Counted from the first letter of the stretch, positions 54,021 through 63,997 are shown. The stretch: 64,000 nucleotides of DNA from Moraxellaceae bacterium (GCA_029267635.1 JAJUIK010000012.1:1-64000), one strand, 5' to 3'. Program-made: numbers and translations. Notes: generated by a model from the letters alone, not told the origin.

Positions 54021-55379
54021 GTGTCTATGTCTCCTAGTTCTTCAGGTCATGTCAACATGATGAAAGGCCAGCCGTTTCACGTGAAATACCGTGAAATCAT
54101 TCGCCGAATGATGTTTCTCATCGGTGCATTGCTGGTGTTTCGACTAGGAGCGCATATTCCAGTACCAGGCATTAACAATGCCGCCCTTGAGAACCTTTTT
54201 AATGCAAACCAGGGTACCATCCTTGGTTTGTTTAATATGTTTTCAGGTGGTGCATTAGAGCGAATGTCAATTCTTGCTCTCGGGATCATGCCGTACATTT
54301 CTGCTTCGATTATCGTGCAGTTGATGTCAACGGTGGTTCCATCGCTCGAAGCTTTGAAAAAAGAAGGCGAGCAGGGCAAACGCAAGATTAACCAGTATAC
54401 GCGACAAGGGACATTGCTACTTGCAGTGGTTCAATCTGTCGGGATGTGTGCGGGCTTGATCAGTCAGGGGATTACTTTGACTTCAGGCTTGGCGTTCTAC
54501 GTTCCAGCAGTGACTTCCTTGGTAGCAGGAACAATGTTCTTGATGTGGTTGGGAGAACAAATTACCGAACGTGGTGTTGGTAATGGTATCTCCATGATTA
54601 TTTTTGCTGGTATTGTCGCCGGATTGCCTAATCTGATTATGCAATCATTTACGTCTATTGATAATGGTCAGTCGAGTTTGATTGGTCTGGCAGTGTTTGC
54701 ACTGCTGTCATTAGGAGTATTGGCTGCGATCGTGTTTATTGAAAAAGCACAGCGTCGTATTCCAGTCAATTATGCTCAGAAACAGCAAGGTCGTCGTGTA
54801 TTTACCGCTCAGCAAACCCATTTGCCATTAAAAATTAATATGGCAGGCGTGATCCCGGCAATTTTTGCCAGTTCATTGCTATTGTTCCCTGCGAGCTTGG
54901 GTCAATGGGTGGGAAGTGCTGATCCGAATGCCGGTTTAATCAAGCGTAGTCTGCAAGATTTGGCTCTTGTTTTATCGCCTGGACAACCTTTGTATTTGGT
55001 GCTCTTTGGTGCGTTAATTATCTTTTTCTGTTATTTCTATACTGCGCTGGTTTTCAGTCCAAAAGAAGTCTCAGAAAACTTGAAACGCAGCGGAGCTTAT
55101 GTGCCTGGTATTCGCCCAGGTGAGCAAACTGCTCGTTACTTAGATCATATTCTCAATCGTTTGACTTTTATTGGCGCGATCTACATTACAGTGATCTGTT
55201 TAATGCCAATGATATTGCAAAGCTCATTTGGTATCCCATTCTCTTTGGGTGGTACCTCTTTGCTGATCGTTGTGGTAGTTGTGATGGACTTTATGGCTCA
55301 GCTGCAAGCACATCTCACTTCGCACCAATATGACAATCAAACATTAATGAGAAAAACGGCTGCTCATCCGAAGGGATAA
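54021..55379 (+). CDS. secY: Preprotein translocase channel subunit SecY
   Basis: 452 residues, ten membrane segments, GTG start at 54021 with GAGGAG upstream. [31 protein letters not shown] (plug region), [21 protein letters not shown] and the cytoplasmic loop SAGGTS-type and [17 protein letters not shown] that contacts SecA and the ribosome are present. Central pore of Sec export. Followed by rpmJ after 20 bp. Confidence 0.97.
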
Positions 55380-55399
55380 GCGCACTTAGAGGTTTCATC

Positions 55400-55516
55400 A
55401 TGAAAGTACAAGCTTCTGTAAAGAAAATTTGTGGTAGCTGTAAAGTTATCCGTCGTAATGGGGTTATCCGCGTGATTTGTAGCGCTGAACCTCGTCATAA
55501 GCAGCGTCAAGGTTAA
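55400..55516 (+). CDS. rpmJ: 50S ribosomal protein L36
   Basis: 38 residues, [20 protein letters not shown] start and RHKQRQG end. Zinc ribbon ligands Cys11, Cys14, Cys27 and His33 are intact, so this is the zinc-binding (C+) form. Last gene of the spc block. Confidence 0.96.
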
Positions 55517-55561
55517 TCTGATCAAGACCTGTTGATTTCAGTAGGCTAATTAGGTTAATAT

Positions 55562-55589
55562 CCGCCCCTCAAGATTTTTTGTGGGGCGG
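55562..55589 (+). promoter_or_regulatory. GC-rich hairpin between rpmJ and rpsM
   Basis: CCGCCCC and GGGGCGG pair around a 14-nt loop in the 105-nt spacer before rpsM. The U-run lies inside the loop and none follows, so it is not a standard terminator. This is where E. coli has the S4-bound leader of the alpha operon; a similar control is an inference. Confidence 0.6.
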
Positions 55590-55621
55590 TTGATTATCTA
55601 CTGCCTTTTTGGAGAAAATGA

Positions 55622-55978
55622 ATGGCTCGTATTGCCGGTGTAAACATTCCGGATAACAAGCATGCTGTTATCTCCCTCACGTACATCTTTGGTATTGGTC
55701 GCCACACTGCTAAGAACATCTTAGCTGCTGTTGGTATCGCGCCGACTACTAAGATTCGTGAATTGGATGATGCTCAGCTTGATGCGATTCGTGCAGAAGT
55801 TGCCAAGGTTCCGACCGAAGGTGATTTACGTCGCGAAATTTCCATGAACATTAAACGTTTAATGGATCTAGGCTGCTACCGCGGTCTTCGCCATCGTCGC
55901 AGCTTGCCTGTCCGTGGTCAACGCACCAAAACTAACGCACGTACCCGTAAAGGTCCGCGCAAACCTATTAAGAAATAA
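55622..55978 (+). CDS. rpsM: 30S ribosomal protein S13
   Basis: 118 residues. [21 protein letters not shown] and the basic C-terminal [18 protein letters not shown] tail that contacts the P-site tRNA. First gene of the alpha block. Confidence 0.97.
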   Translation: MARIAGVNIPDNKHAVISLTYIFGIGRHTAKNILAAVGIAPTTKIRELDDAQLDAIRAEVAKVPTEGDLRREISMNIKRLMDLGCYRGLRHRRSLPVRGQRTKTNARTRKGPRKPIKK

Positions 55979-55997
55979 GATTTCTGGAAGCTAAAAG

Positions 55998-56384
55998 ATG
56001 GCTAAAGATACTCGCACACGCAAGAAGGTCACTCGTACCGTCTCTGAAGGTGTTGCACACATTCACGCTTCTTTTAATAACACCATTGTGACTATTACCG
56101 ATCGTCAAGGTAATGCACTGGCTTGGGCCACTTCAGGTGGACAAGGCTTCCGTGGATCACGTAAATCAACTCCGTTTGCTGCTCAGGTAGCGGCTGAAGT
56201 TGCTGGTAAAGCAGCTTTGGACTACGGTTTGAAAAACTTGGACGTCCTTGTTAAAGGTCCTGGTCCTGGTCGTGAGTCTGCGGTTCGTGCTTTAGGTGCA
56301 GTGGGTTATAAAATTAACAGCATTACCGATGTGACGCCAATTCCGCACAACGGTTGCCGTCCACCTAAAAAACGTCGCGTGTAA
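55998..56384 (+). CDS. rpsK: 30S ribosomal protein S11
   Basis: 128 residues. [39 protein letters not shown] and the [19 protein letters not shown]-terminus are standard. Platform protein near the E site. Confidence 0.97.
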
Positions 56385-56396
56385 GGAGAAACATTC

Positions 56397-57020
56397 ATGG
56401 CTCGTTATATTGGTCCAAAATGCAAACTCTCTCGCCGCGAAGGGACAGACCTGCAATTAAAATCTGGCGTTAAACCATTTGACGTTAAGACTAAAAAACA
56501 TGCTAAAGCTCCTGGCCAACATGGTCAAAGCCGTGCAAAACAATCTGAGTACTCACTACAATTACGTGAAAAACAAAAAGTACGTCGTATGTACGGTGTT
56601 TTAGAGCGTCAATTTAGTAACTACTATAAAGAAGCTGCTCGTGTGAAAGGCGCTACAGGCGAAAACTTGTTAAAGTTGCTTGAAAGCCGTCTTGATAACG
56701 TAGTTTATCGCATGGGTTTTGGTTCTACACGTGCAGAAGCTCGTCAGCTGGTATCTCACCGTAGCATCACTTTGAATGGCCGTCGTGTTAACATTGCGTC
56801 TATCCAAGTTAAAGCAGGTGACGTGATCGCAGTTCACGAAGGCGCTAAACAACAATTACGTATCAAAAACGCAATTGAGTTGGCTGCTCAACGTGGTATC
56901 CCTTCTTGGATGGAAGTTGACCATTCTAAATTAGAAGGTACGTTCAAAACTGCTCCAGATCGTTCTGATTTACCTGCTGAAATCAACGAAAGCTTGATTG
57001 TAGAATTGTATTCTAAATAA
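56397..57020 (+). CDS. rpsD: 30S ribosomal protein S4
   Basis: 207 residues. [18 protein letters not shown] start, S4 RNA-binding domain around [20 protein letters not shown] and [17 protein letters not shown]. Nucleates 30S assembly and in E. coli represses the alpha operon through its leader. Confidence 0.97.
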   Translation: MARYIGPKCKLSRREGTDLQLKSGVKPFDVKTKKHAKAPGQHGQSRAKQSEYSLQLREKQKVRRMYGVLERQFSNYYKEAARVKGATGENLLKLLESRLDNVVYRMGFGSTRAEARQLVSHRSITLNGRRVNIASIQVKAGDVIAVHEGAKQQLRIKNAIELAAQRGIPSWMEVDHSKLEGTFKTAPDRSDLPAEINESLIVELYSK

Positions 57021-57037
57021 TCCTTGAGGTAGCAATA

Positions 57038-58045
57038 ATGACGCGTACTGCAAACGAGTTTCTAACTCCGCAAGCGATCAAGGTCGAAGCGGTAAGCGGG
57101 ACCTCGGCAAAAGTGATTCTGGAACCTTTAGAGCGTGGCTTTGGTCATACTCTAGGTAATGCTTTACGTCGCATTCTATTGTCTTCTTTACCTGGCGCCG
57201 CTGTGGTTGAAGTGGAAATAGAAGGTGTCGAGCACGAGTACAGTACTTTAGAAGGCTTGCAGCAGGACATCGTCGAGCTCTTGCTGAACCTAAAAGGATT
57301 GTCTATTAAGCTGTTCGATCAAAACGAAGCTTATTTAACGTTGGAAAAACAAGGTCCTGGCGACGTAACTGCTGCTGACCTTCGTTTGCCACACAACGTT
57401 GAAGTGGTTAACCCAGAGCATTTGATCGGCACATTGAGTGCTTCAGGTTCATTAAAAATGCGCCTGAAAGTTTCTCAAGGTCGTGGTTATGAAACGTCTG
57501 ACTCGCGTTTCCCAGAAGGCGAAACTCGCCCAGTGGGTCGTTTACAGTTAGATGCTTCTTATAGCCCAATCAAACGTGTGTCTTATACCGTAGAAAATGC
57601 GCGTGTAGAACAACGTACTGACCTTGACAAGCTGGTCATTGATCTTGAAACCAATGGTACTGTTGATCCGGAAGAAGCAATCCGCAAAGCGGCAACAATC
57701 TTGCAACAACAAATTGCAATTTTTGTTGATCTTCAGAAAGATCAAGCACCTGTGGCTCAAGAACCGCGCGAAGAAGTTGACCCAATTTTGCTTCGTCCAG
57801 TAGATGATCTAGAGCTAACTGTTCGTTCTGCTAACTGTTTGAAAGCAGAAAATATTTACTACATTGGTGATCTTGTTCAACGTACTGAAGTTGAGTTGTT
57901 AAAAACTCCTAACCTAGGTAAGAAATCGTTGACTGAGATTAAAGATGTTTTGGCATCGAAAGGCTTACAACTCGGCATGCGTTTAGAGAACTGGCCACCA
58001 GCTAGTCTCCGTATGGACGACCGTTTTGCCTATCGTAGCCGTTAA
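57038..58045 (+). CDS. rpoA: RNA polymerase alpha subunit
   Basis: 335 residues: N-terminal dimerisation domain ([20 protein letters not shown]), a linker, and the C-terminal DNA- and activator-binding domain with [20 protein letters not shown] and [13 protein letters not shown]. 17 bp after rpsD and 18 bp before rplQ. Confidence 0.97.
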   Translation: MTRTANEFLTPQAIKVEAVSGTSAKVILEPLERGFGHTLGNALRRILLSSLPGAAVVEVEIEGVEHEYSTLEGLQQDIVELLLNLKGLSIKLFDQNEAYLTLEKQGPGDVTAADLRLPHNVEVVNPEHLIGTLSASGSLKMRLKVSQGRGYETSDSRFPEGETRPVGRLQLDASYSPIKRVSYTVENARVEQRTDLDKLVIDLETNGTVDPEEAIRKAATILQQQIAIFVDLQKDQAPVAQEPREEVDPILLRPVDDLELTVRSANCLKAENIYYIGDLVQRTEVELLKTPNLGKKSLTEIKDVLASKGLQLGMRLENWPPASLRMDDRFAYRSR

Positions 58046-58063
58046 TTAAGTAGGACTATCACC

Positions 58064-58438
58064 ATGCGTCATCGTAATAGTGGTGTGAAATTAGGCCGTA
58101 CCAGCAGCCATCGTAAAGCGATGTTCCAAAACCTGGCGAATGCTTTGTTTGAACACGAGTTGATTAAAACAACTGTGCCTAAAGCAAAAGAATTACGTCG
58201 CGTTGCTGAGCCTTTAATCACTTTAGCTAAAAACGATACAGTAGCAAACCGTCGTTTGGCGTTTGCTCGTACTCGTAATGCAGCAACTGTAGGTAAATTA
58301 TTTACCGTGCTTGGCCCTCGTTACAAAGAACGTAACGGCGGTTATCTACGTGTTCTTAAAGCGGGCTTCCGTGCAGGTGATGCTGCACCGATGGCTTACG
58401 TTGAGCTTGTAGATCGTGAGCTTAAATCTGCTGAATAA
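58064..58438 (+). CDS. rplQ: 50S ribosomal protein L17
   Basis: 124 residues, [20 protein letters not shown] start, [13 protein letters not shown] end. Last gene of the ribosomal cluster; a strong terminator follows. Confidence 0.97.
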   Translation: MRHRNSGVKLGRTSSHRKAMFQNLANALFEHELIKTTVPKAKELRRVAEPLITLAKNDTVANRRLAFARTRNAATVGKLFTVLGPRYKERNGGYLRVLKAGFRAGDAAPMAYVELVDRELKSAE

Positions 58439-58451
58439 TTTCACAGATTTG

Positions 58452-58481
58452 AAAAAAACCGGCTTAACCGCCGGTTTTTTT
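58452..58481 (+). terminator. Rho-independent terminator ending the ribosomal operon
   Basis: AAAAAACCGGC, a 6-nt loop and GCCGGTTTTTTT. GC-rich stem and a T7 run. Confidence 0.93.
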
Positions 58482-58599
58482 ATGCCTATATTTTGTAGCT
58501 GCAAGATTTGCAATGTTTTAAGGTAGCGTCATTTTTGACCTTGAGTGATTTTAAATTGTGTTTTAATAAGCGCAGATCAGTGTAAAGCGTCAAGACAAC

Positions 58600-60048
58600 A
58601 TGAATCAGCACGTGGATATTTTAATTATTGGTGCCGGAATTTCTGGTATTGGTCTGGCTGCCCATCTTGTTCAACAGTGCCCGCAACGTGAATTTGCAAT
58701 TCTGGAAGGTCGTGAGCAGATTGGGGGGACTTGGGATTTATTTCGCTATCCCGGTATACGTTCTGATTCGGATATGACCACTTTTGGCTATCGCTTTAAA
58801 CCCTGGCGTAAAGCCAATATTTTGGCTGATGCGGCATCGATCTGTAGCTATCTGACTGAAGTGGTCGACGAATTTCAATTAAAAGATAAAATTTATTTTG
58901 CTCATCGTGTCTTGGCGGCAAATTATGACTCACAGAGTCGGCAATGGTCGCTTGAAGTGGAAAATCCATTACAACAAAAACAGATTTGGACCGCCAATTT
59001 TATTTTGTCCTGTACCGGTTATTACAATTATGATCAGGGCTTTATGCCGACTTATCCTGATCAGCATGCATTTCAGAGACAAGTCATTCATCCGCAGCAT
59101 TGGCCGCAAGATCTGGATTATCGGGATAAAAAAGTGCTGGTGATTGGGAGTGGGGCAACGGCGATCACTTTAGTACCTGCTTTGGTGAAAGGGGGAGCGG
59201 AACAGGTGACCTTATTGCAACGTTCACCTACTTATATCGCTTCTATTCCGGCCATGGATGCCTTGTATCAAAAGCTGCGTAAATTTGTTTCGGAAGAAAA
59301 AGCTTACCGTTTGACGCGGGCACGTAATATTGTGATGCAAAGGGTGATTTATGCTGTGTCGCAAAAGTATCCCAAACTGGTGCGTTATCTGCTTTTAAAG
59401 TCAGTACAGCAGCAACTGCAGGGTAAAGTAGACATGAAGCACTTTACGCCACACTATAATCCTTGGGAGCAGCGTCTGTGTGTGGTTCCGGAAGGGGACC
59501 TGTTTCAAGTGCTGCGTGAAGGACAGGCCCGCATTGTGACCGATCAGATTGAACGTTTTACTGCCCAGGGTATCTTGTTGGAGTCAGGTCAGCATCTGGA
59601 TGCGGATATTATTGTGTCAGCAACAGGACTGCAGATTCAAATCTTGGGGGATATTCAGGTAACACTGAATGGACAGCCGGTGGAAAGTGCGGAACATTTG
59701 CTTTATCAAGGTCTTATGCTCAGCGATGTTCCTAATTTGGCCATGATCATCGGCTATATCAACGCATCTTGGACCTTAAAAGTTGATATTGCAGCAGATT
59801 ACCTCTGCCGTTTATTCAATCATATGGACCAGCATGGCTATACTGAAGTGGTGGCGCAAGCAGCAGATGCTGAAAAATTAGAAGAGAGTGTGATGGGCGG
59901 CCTAGCAGCAGGATATATTCAGCGTGCGGCTCATCTCATGCCCAAGCAAGGCAAACACGCCCCCTGGAAAATCACACACAATTATTGGGCTGACTGGCAG
60001 GCCTTTAAACAGGCATCCTTCGAGGATGACATTTTAAGCTTTCACTAA
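58600..60048 (+). CDS. Flavin-binding monooxygenase, AlmA-like (long-chain alkane oxidation)
   Basis: 482 residues. FAD site LIIGAGISGIGLAAHL (11-16 core), GGTWDLFRYPGIRSDSDM (42-59), NADPH site VLVIGSGATAITLVPA (183-188 core), and the C-terminal SATGLQIQILG and MIIGYINASWTLKVD. The whole protein resembles Acinetobacter AlmA, which oxidises very-long-chain alkanes. In the Baeyer-Villiger/AlmA fingerprint FxGxxxHxxxW the glycine is Arg160 (FQRQVIHPQHW). It could be a paralogue with altered activity, so I give no symbol. Confidence 0.8.
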   Translation: MNQHVDILIIGAGISGIGLAAHLVQQCPQREFAILEGREQIGGTWDLFRYPGIRSDSDMTTFGYRFKPWRKANILADAASICSYLTEVVDEFQLKDKIYFAHRVLAANYDSQSRQWSLEVENPLQQKQIWTANFILSCTGYYNYDQGFMPTYPDQHAFQRQVIHPQHWPQDLDYRDKKVLVIGSGATAITLVPALVKGGAEQVTLLQRSPTYIASIPAMDALYQKLRKFVSEEKAYRLTRARNIVMQRVIYAVSQKYPKLVRYLLLKSVQQQLQGKVDMKHFTPHYNPWEQRLCVVPEGDLFQVLREGQARIVTDQIERFTAQGILLESGQHLDADIIVSATGLQIQILGDIQVTLNGQPVESAEHLLYQGLMLSDVPNLAMIIGYINASWTLKVDIAADYLCRLFNHMDQHGYTEVVAQAADAEKLEESVMGGLAAGYIQRAAHLMPKQGKHAPWKITHNYWADWQAFKQASFEDDILSFH

Positions 60049-60183
60049 GCTCTTCTTATAATCATCAAGAGCGAATCGAATTTCAGCATACTGGGATATT
60101 GATCTCTAGCTTGTGCTGAAATGATGTCAAAATAGCAGATAGATGCGTTAAACTAGGAATCTTAGAGCAATTTGGGGATAAAG

Positions 60184-60441
60184 ATGTCAGAAGAACTGAG
60201 CTTGGAAGAGCGTAAAGTGGTTTATCGTGCACGTCGTGGTTTAAAAGAAATTGACGTGTATTTTGATCCCTACGTGAAACAGCATTATTTACAGGCAGAT
60301 GCTGCAGAGAAGGCTTTGTTTGCTGAACTGGTTGCACAGGAGGATCCGGATTTACTGGACTGGTTTATGGAAGTGACTGAACCGCCACGCCCTGAGCTTA
60401 AAACCTTTATTGCCAAGTTAAAGCATTACGTGCATGGTTAA
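60184..60441 (+). CDS. sdhE: FAD assembly factor SdhE (YgfY)
   Basis: 85 residues from the ATG at 60184 with GGGGATAAAG upstream. The RGxxExD motif RGLKEID (18-24) needed for covalent flavinylation of SdhA is intact, followed by FDPYVKQHYL. Cytoplasmic. Overlaps ygfX by 8 bp, as in enterobacteria. Confidence 0.92.
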   Translation: MSEELSLEERKVVYRARRGLKEIDVYFDPYVKQHYLQADAAEKALFAELVAQEDPDLLDWFMEVTEPPRPELKTFIAKLKHYVHG

Positions 60442-60826
60442 GCCAACCCCGGTATTTCAGTTGAAACGCAGTCGCCTGTCGATTGTATTTCAGCTGTTTA
60501 TGCTGGGAGTGTTGTTGACCCTGCTATATGCTTTGCTGAGCCCGTGGCTTTGGCTAGGGTGTGTAATAGTCGCGCTGATCAGCTATGGAATGTTTCTCAA
60601 AAGCCCTGCTGCGCTACGTTTAGAATATCTGGATGCCGATGAGTGGTCGTTACAATATGCCCGTCCCGAGCAGTTAGTGCGCTTAAAACTTCGTCAAGTG
60701 ATAGATCATCAGTTTTATATCGTGCTGTATTTTCGTGGAAGCCAAACAAAACCGCTGTTGATCTGGCGTGATCAGTTGTCCTTATCGCAATGGAAAGCAC
60801 TTAAGCGATTGGCACTTTTGATTTAA
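60434..60826 (+). CDS. YgfX/CptA-like inner-membrane protein
   Basis: 130 residues with two adjacent membrane helices (about 18-50) and a soluble C-terminal half containing WLGCVIV, WSLQYARPEQ and LLIWRDQLS. Position straight after sdhE and overlapping it by 8 bp matches ygfX (cptA), reported as an SdhE-linked protein affecting cytoskeleton in E. coli. Sequence conservation in the family is low, so context carries the call. Confidence 0.75.
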   Translation: MVKPTPVFQLKRSRLSIVFQLFMLGVLLTLLYALLSPWLWLGCVIVALISYGMFLKSPAALRLEYLDADEWSLQYARPEQLVRLKLRQVIDHQFYIVLYFRGSQTKPLLIWRDQLSLSQWKALKRLALLI

Positions 60827-61000
60827 ACCTTAGAATTATCTTTAAGAAATTAAAATATAATTAAAAAAATTAGTTGACAATAAAAAATAAAGATCAGTAC
60901 TCCAATACAAGCTTGCTTTAAAATCACATTTATCAGATGACATTATTCTGCATTTTATATATGCCTAAGCGAAAATTTATTCAGATCAGGACCAAACGAC

Positions 61001-61054
61001 ACTCGATTGGGGATAACTCGCTGATTATCCACAATCGAGTTTAAGTTATCCACA
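61001..61054. promoter_or_regulatory. Cluster of three DnaA-box-like sites with a long inverted repeat
   Basis: TTATCCACA occurs exactly at 61025-61033 and 61046-61054 in the same direction, 21 bp apart. TGGGGATAA at 61008-61016 is a one-mismatch box in the opposite direction. The first and second are the cores of a 16-bp inverted repeat (61001-61016 against 61025-61040) with one mismatch and an 8-bp spacer. All lie in the 423-bp gap between two convergent 3' ends, where no promoter is needed for the flanking genes. Confidence 0.7.
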
Positions 61055-61168
61055 AAATGACTTTTGGGAATGCTAGAAGTCATTTCAGGTTGAGTTGCAG
61101 TGGTGGAGCTACAATTAATTACTCAGTTGTGGGTGATTAATAATGTTTAAAATCATTAAATTGTAGCT
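61055..61168. repeat. Two more inverted repeats beside the DnaA-box cluster
   Basis: AAATGACTT (61055-61063) pairs with AAGTCATTT (61077-61085), and AGCTACAATT (61107-61116) pairs with AATTGTAGCT (61159-61168), each perfect. Neither has a T-run. With the repeat at 61001-61040, three stems lie in 168 bp. The rest of the gap (60827-61000 and 61169-61249) is A/T-rich with nothing I recognise. Confidence 0.7.
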
Positions 61169-61249
61169 ATATAGATATAGAAAGGGCGAGATTGAAGATC
61201 GTTACAATCCCATCACAGCCCCATTATTCAATCCAGACAAAATATCAAA

Positions 61250-61693
61250 TTATGAATCTGCTTGCTGCTGTGCCAGTTGTGCTTCAAGCAGTTTGATCTG
61301 TTCTTCTTTTAATTTGATCAGTGCATCGGCATCTTGGTGTTGTTGAGTCAAGGTACTTTCTTGATCGGTCAGTTGCTTTTGCACATCGTCCAATTTGGCC
61401 ATTTCATCTTTGGCCATGGTGGCATTTTCCGAAACTGGCGCTTTTAGAATGTTTTCATCTACCAGGGTAAGCGGTTCGGATGCTGCAGTTGCAGTAGTGG
61501 CTACATTACTGACCTGAGCTTGAGCAGCAGGAGTTACAGGTGCTGCTTTCACCACTTGAGCCGGCGGTGCGGTCTGTGGTGCTGCGCTATTGGCAAAAAA
61601 CTGGGCATAGGCCACATAGAGCCCAACCAGTACAACAATTCCCCCAATAATCCACCACAACAAGATGGACGTATTTTCTTGCTCTAATCTCAT
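61250..61693 (-). CDS. Single-span membrane protein with coiled coil, unknown function
   Basis: 147 residues: cytoplasmic MRLEQENTS, one membrane helix (about 10-33), an Ala/Pro/Gln-rich linker (about 37-75), and a coiled coil rich in Gln, Lys and Glu (about 95-145) in the periplasm. No family recognised. It is 11 bp downstream of the zinc-ribbon gene and is the third gene of a prlC transcript. Confidence 0.7.
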   Translation of the reverse strand: MRLEQENTSILLWWIIGGIVVLVGLYVAYAQFFANSAAPQTAPPAQVVKAAPVTPAAQAQVSNVATTATAASEPLTLVDENILKAPVSENATMAKDEMAKLDDVQKQLTDQESTLTQQHQDADALIKLKEEQIKLLEAQLAQQQADS

Positions 61694-61704
61694 GACTCAA
61701 ACCT

Positions 61705-61923
61705 TTATTCGGAACGACGAGGCTTGAACTGTATGACCCCAATTTCATCTGGTATCGCGGGAATTTCAGGCTCGTCCACATGGGTTGGCCGTTGCTCGCT
61801 ATAACCACATTCAATACATTCAATCCACTCGTCATCAGCAGAGGTCAGCATCACTACACGATCTAACGCCTCACATTTTGGACACTTCACACCTGCAATG
61901 AAACGACGTTTAATATTCATCAT
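61705..61923 (-). CDS. YheV-like zinc-ribbon protein
   Basis: 72 residues from the ATG at 61923 (61920 and a GTG at 61932 are in frame). KRRFIAGVKCPKCEALDRV and WIECIECGYSEQRP give two CxxC pairs and match YheV. In E. coli yheV follows prlC; the same pairing here supports the call. Role unknown. Confidence 0.85.
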   Translation of the reverse strand: MMNIKRRFIAGVKCPKCEALDRVVMLTSADDEWIECIECGYSEQRPTHVDEPEIPAIPDEIGVIQFKPRRSE

Positions 61924-61957
61924 GCTAACCACGTACTGAGCAAATTAGGCGCTTAGT

Positions 61958-63997
61958 TTAAGCCGTTTTTGGGGGGTTCGTCCAACCTTGATGACGTAAC
62001 AATACATCTATTTTTGGCTCCCTTCCGCGGAAATTGATAAATGCGTCAAGTGCTTTATCTTTTCCGCCAACTGCTAGAATTTTTGTCCGGAACTCATGTC
62101 CGGTCACGGTATTAAAAATACCTTCATTTTCGAAGCGATCGAAGGCATCACTGGCCAAAACCTCAGCCCACTTATACGAGTAATAACCTGCTGCATAGCC
62201 TCCGGCAAAGATATGGGTAAAGCTGTGCTGGAAGCGGTTATAGGCTGTGGTTGGGGCTACGGCATATTTGGCACGAATCGCATCCAGAGTTGCCTGAATC
62301 TGCTGGCTGTTTAATGCCGGCGTCTGGCGGTGAATTTCCAAGTCAAATAAGGCAAATTCGATCTGGCGTAAGGTCTGCATACCGGACTGGAAAAAGCGTG
62401 CGGCAAGCAGGGCCTCCAATAAATCATGTGGCAGGCTTTGTTTGCTTTCGATGTGTTCGCTGAGCAGGTCCAGACTATGCTGATCCCAAGTCCAGAACTC
62501 CATAAACTGGCTTGGCAGTTCTACAGCATCCCACGCTACACCATGGGTTCCCGCTACAGCAATATTGTCCACTTCTGTTAATAGATGATGCAAACCATGG
62601 CCAAATTCATGGAACAGGGTATTGACTTCATCATGGGTCAGTAAAGCCGGTTGCTCACCCACCGGCGGAGTAAAATTACACACCATATAGCAGATCGGTT
62701 TTTGTAAGCCTTGCGCAGTTTGCATGCGGGAACGGAAGCCACTCATCCAGGCACCGCCACGTTTGCCATTACGGGCATACAGGTCAAAATAGAAACCGCC
62801 GAGCACTTTGCCTTGCTCTTCCAGTTCAAAATAGCGTGCATCTGAATGCCAGACTGGTGCCTGGCGTTCCACGATCTGTACCCCATATAAACGGTTAACG
62901 ATCTGAAACAGCCCCTGAAGAATTTTCGGAGCCGGGAAATACGGTTTTAAGGCTTCTTGCGACAGGTTAAAGCGTTGCTGTTTTAATTTTTCCGAATAGT
63001 AGGTGGTATCCCAAGGCTGTAGCTGTGCTACGCCATCGGCTTGTGCCGTGGCTTTTAGTTCTGCAATTTCTCCCAAGGCAGGAGTGAGGGCGTGTTCGGC
63101 AAGATCGACCAAAAACTGATGCGCGGCTTCGACACTCGGCGCCATTTTGCTGGCCAGTGAGTATTCCGCATAGTTGTGGAAGCCTAACAGTTGTGCCATT
63201 TCCTGACGCAAAGCCAGAATTTCCTGCATGATCGCAGTGTTATCAAATTCGGTATGCACAGACTGTTCGGAAGCACGCGTGGTATAGGCGTGGTAGAGTT
63301 CTTCGCGCAAGCTACGGTCATCGGCATAAGTCATAATAGCCAGATAAGACGGAATATCTAAAGTGGCGACAGCCTGATCCAGTTCGCGCTGTGCGCCATA
63401 CTGCTTGAGCAATTCAATGCTGGACGCCGGTAAACCTTGCAGTTGCTGCTCATTTAAAGGCTTGTGATAGGCTTGCGTGGCGTCCAGTACATGATTGGAA
63501 AAATCCGATGAGAGCTGGGACAGACGTGCTGAAATCTCTGCATAGCGTTTCTTGGCTTCACCTTCTAAAGCCACACCAGACAGCTTGAAGTCACGCAGAG
63601 CCAATTTGATCGCGCTTTGTTGTGCTGCGCTCAGCTGGCTGAATTCAGCACGATCCTGTACTTGCTGATAGCTTTGATACAGCACGGTATGCTGACCGAG
63701 CTGAGTGTAATATTCGCTCAGTGCCGGAAGCAAAGACTGGTAGATTTTCCGGGTTTCGGCATTATTCATCACTGCGTTTAAATGTGACAATACGCCCCAG
63801 GATTCATTCAGTTGGTTTTCCAGACGGTCAATTTCCGCCAGCACTTCAAGCTGTGCAGAAAATTCGCTGGGTACCTGGGTTAATTGGCTCAGAAAGTCTT
63901 GTCCATGCTGGATGTGTTGCTGGATCTGCTGTTTGAGCTCAGGCAGCTGGATTTGATCAAATTGCGGGACAGGTAACGTTGCGTGTTGTAAAGTCAT
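61958..63997 (-). CDS. prlC: Oligopeptidase A (M3 metallopeptidase)
   Basis: 679 residues, complete in the window. The zinc site is HEFGH (463-467) in TLFHEFGHGLHHLL, with the downstream EVDNIAVAGTHGVAWDAVELPSQ segment and GGYAAGYYSYKWAEVLASD near the C-terminus. Cytoplasmic enzyme degrading short peptides, including signal-peptide fragments. First gene of prlC-yheV and a coiled-coil protein gene. Confidence 0.95.
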   Translation of the reverse strand: MTLQHATLPVPQFDQIQLPELKQQIQQHIQHGQDFLSQLTQVPSEFSAQLEVLAEIDRLENQLNESWGVLSHLNAVMNNAETRKIYQSLLPALSEYYTQLGQHTVLYQSYQQVQDRAEFSQLSAAQQSAIKLALRDFKLSGVALEGEAKKRYAEISARLSQLSSDFSNHVLDATQAYHKPLNEQQLQGLPASSIELLKQYGAQRELDQAVATLDIPSYLAIMTYADDRSLREELYHAYTTRASEQSVHTEFDNTAIMQEILALRQEMAQLLGFHNYAEYSLASKMAPSVEAAHQFLVDLAEHALTPALGEIAELKATAQADGVAQLQPWDTTYYSEKLKQQRFNLSQEALKPYFPAPKILQGLFQIVNRLYGVQIVERQAPVWHSDARYFELEEQGKVLGGFYFDLYARNGKRGGAWMSGFRSRMQTAQGLQKPICYMVCNFTPPVGEQPALLTHDEVNTLFHEFGHGLHHLLTEVDNIAVAGTHGVAWDAVELPSQFMEFWTWDQHSLDLLSEHIESKQSLPHDLLEALLAARFFQSGMQTLRQIEFALFDLEIHRQTPALNSQQIQATLDAIRAKYAVAPTTAYNRFQHSFTHIFAGGYAAGYYSYKWAEVLASDAFDRFENEGIFNTVTGHEFRTKILAVGGKDKALDAFINFRGREPKIDVLLRHQGWTNPPKTA

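Noticed and set aside
60827-61249. Chromosomal replication origin
   Set aside because: DnaA boxes are present, but no dnaA, dnaN, recF, gyrB or rpmH is nearby and only three box-like sites are present.
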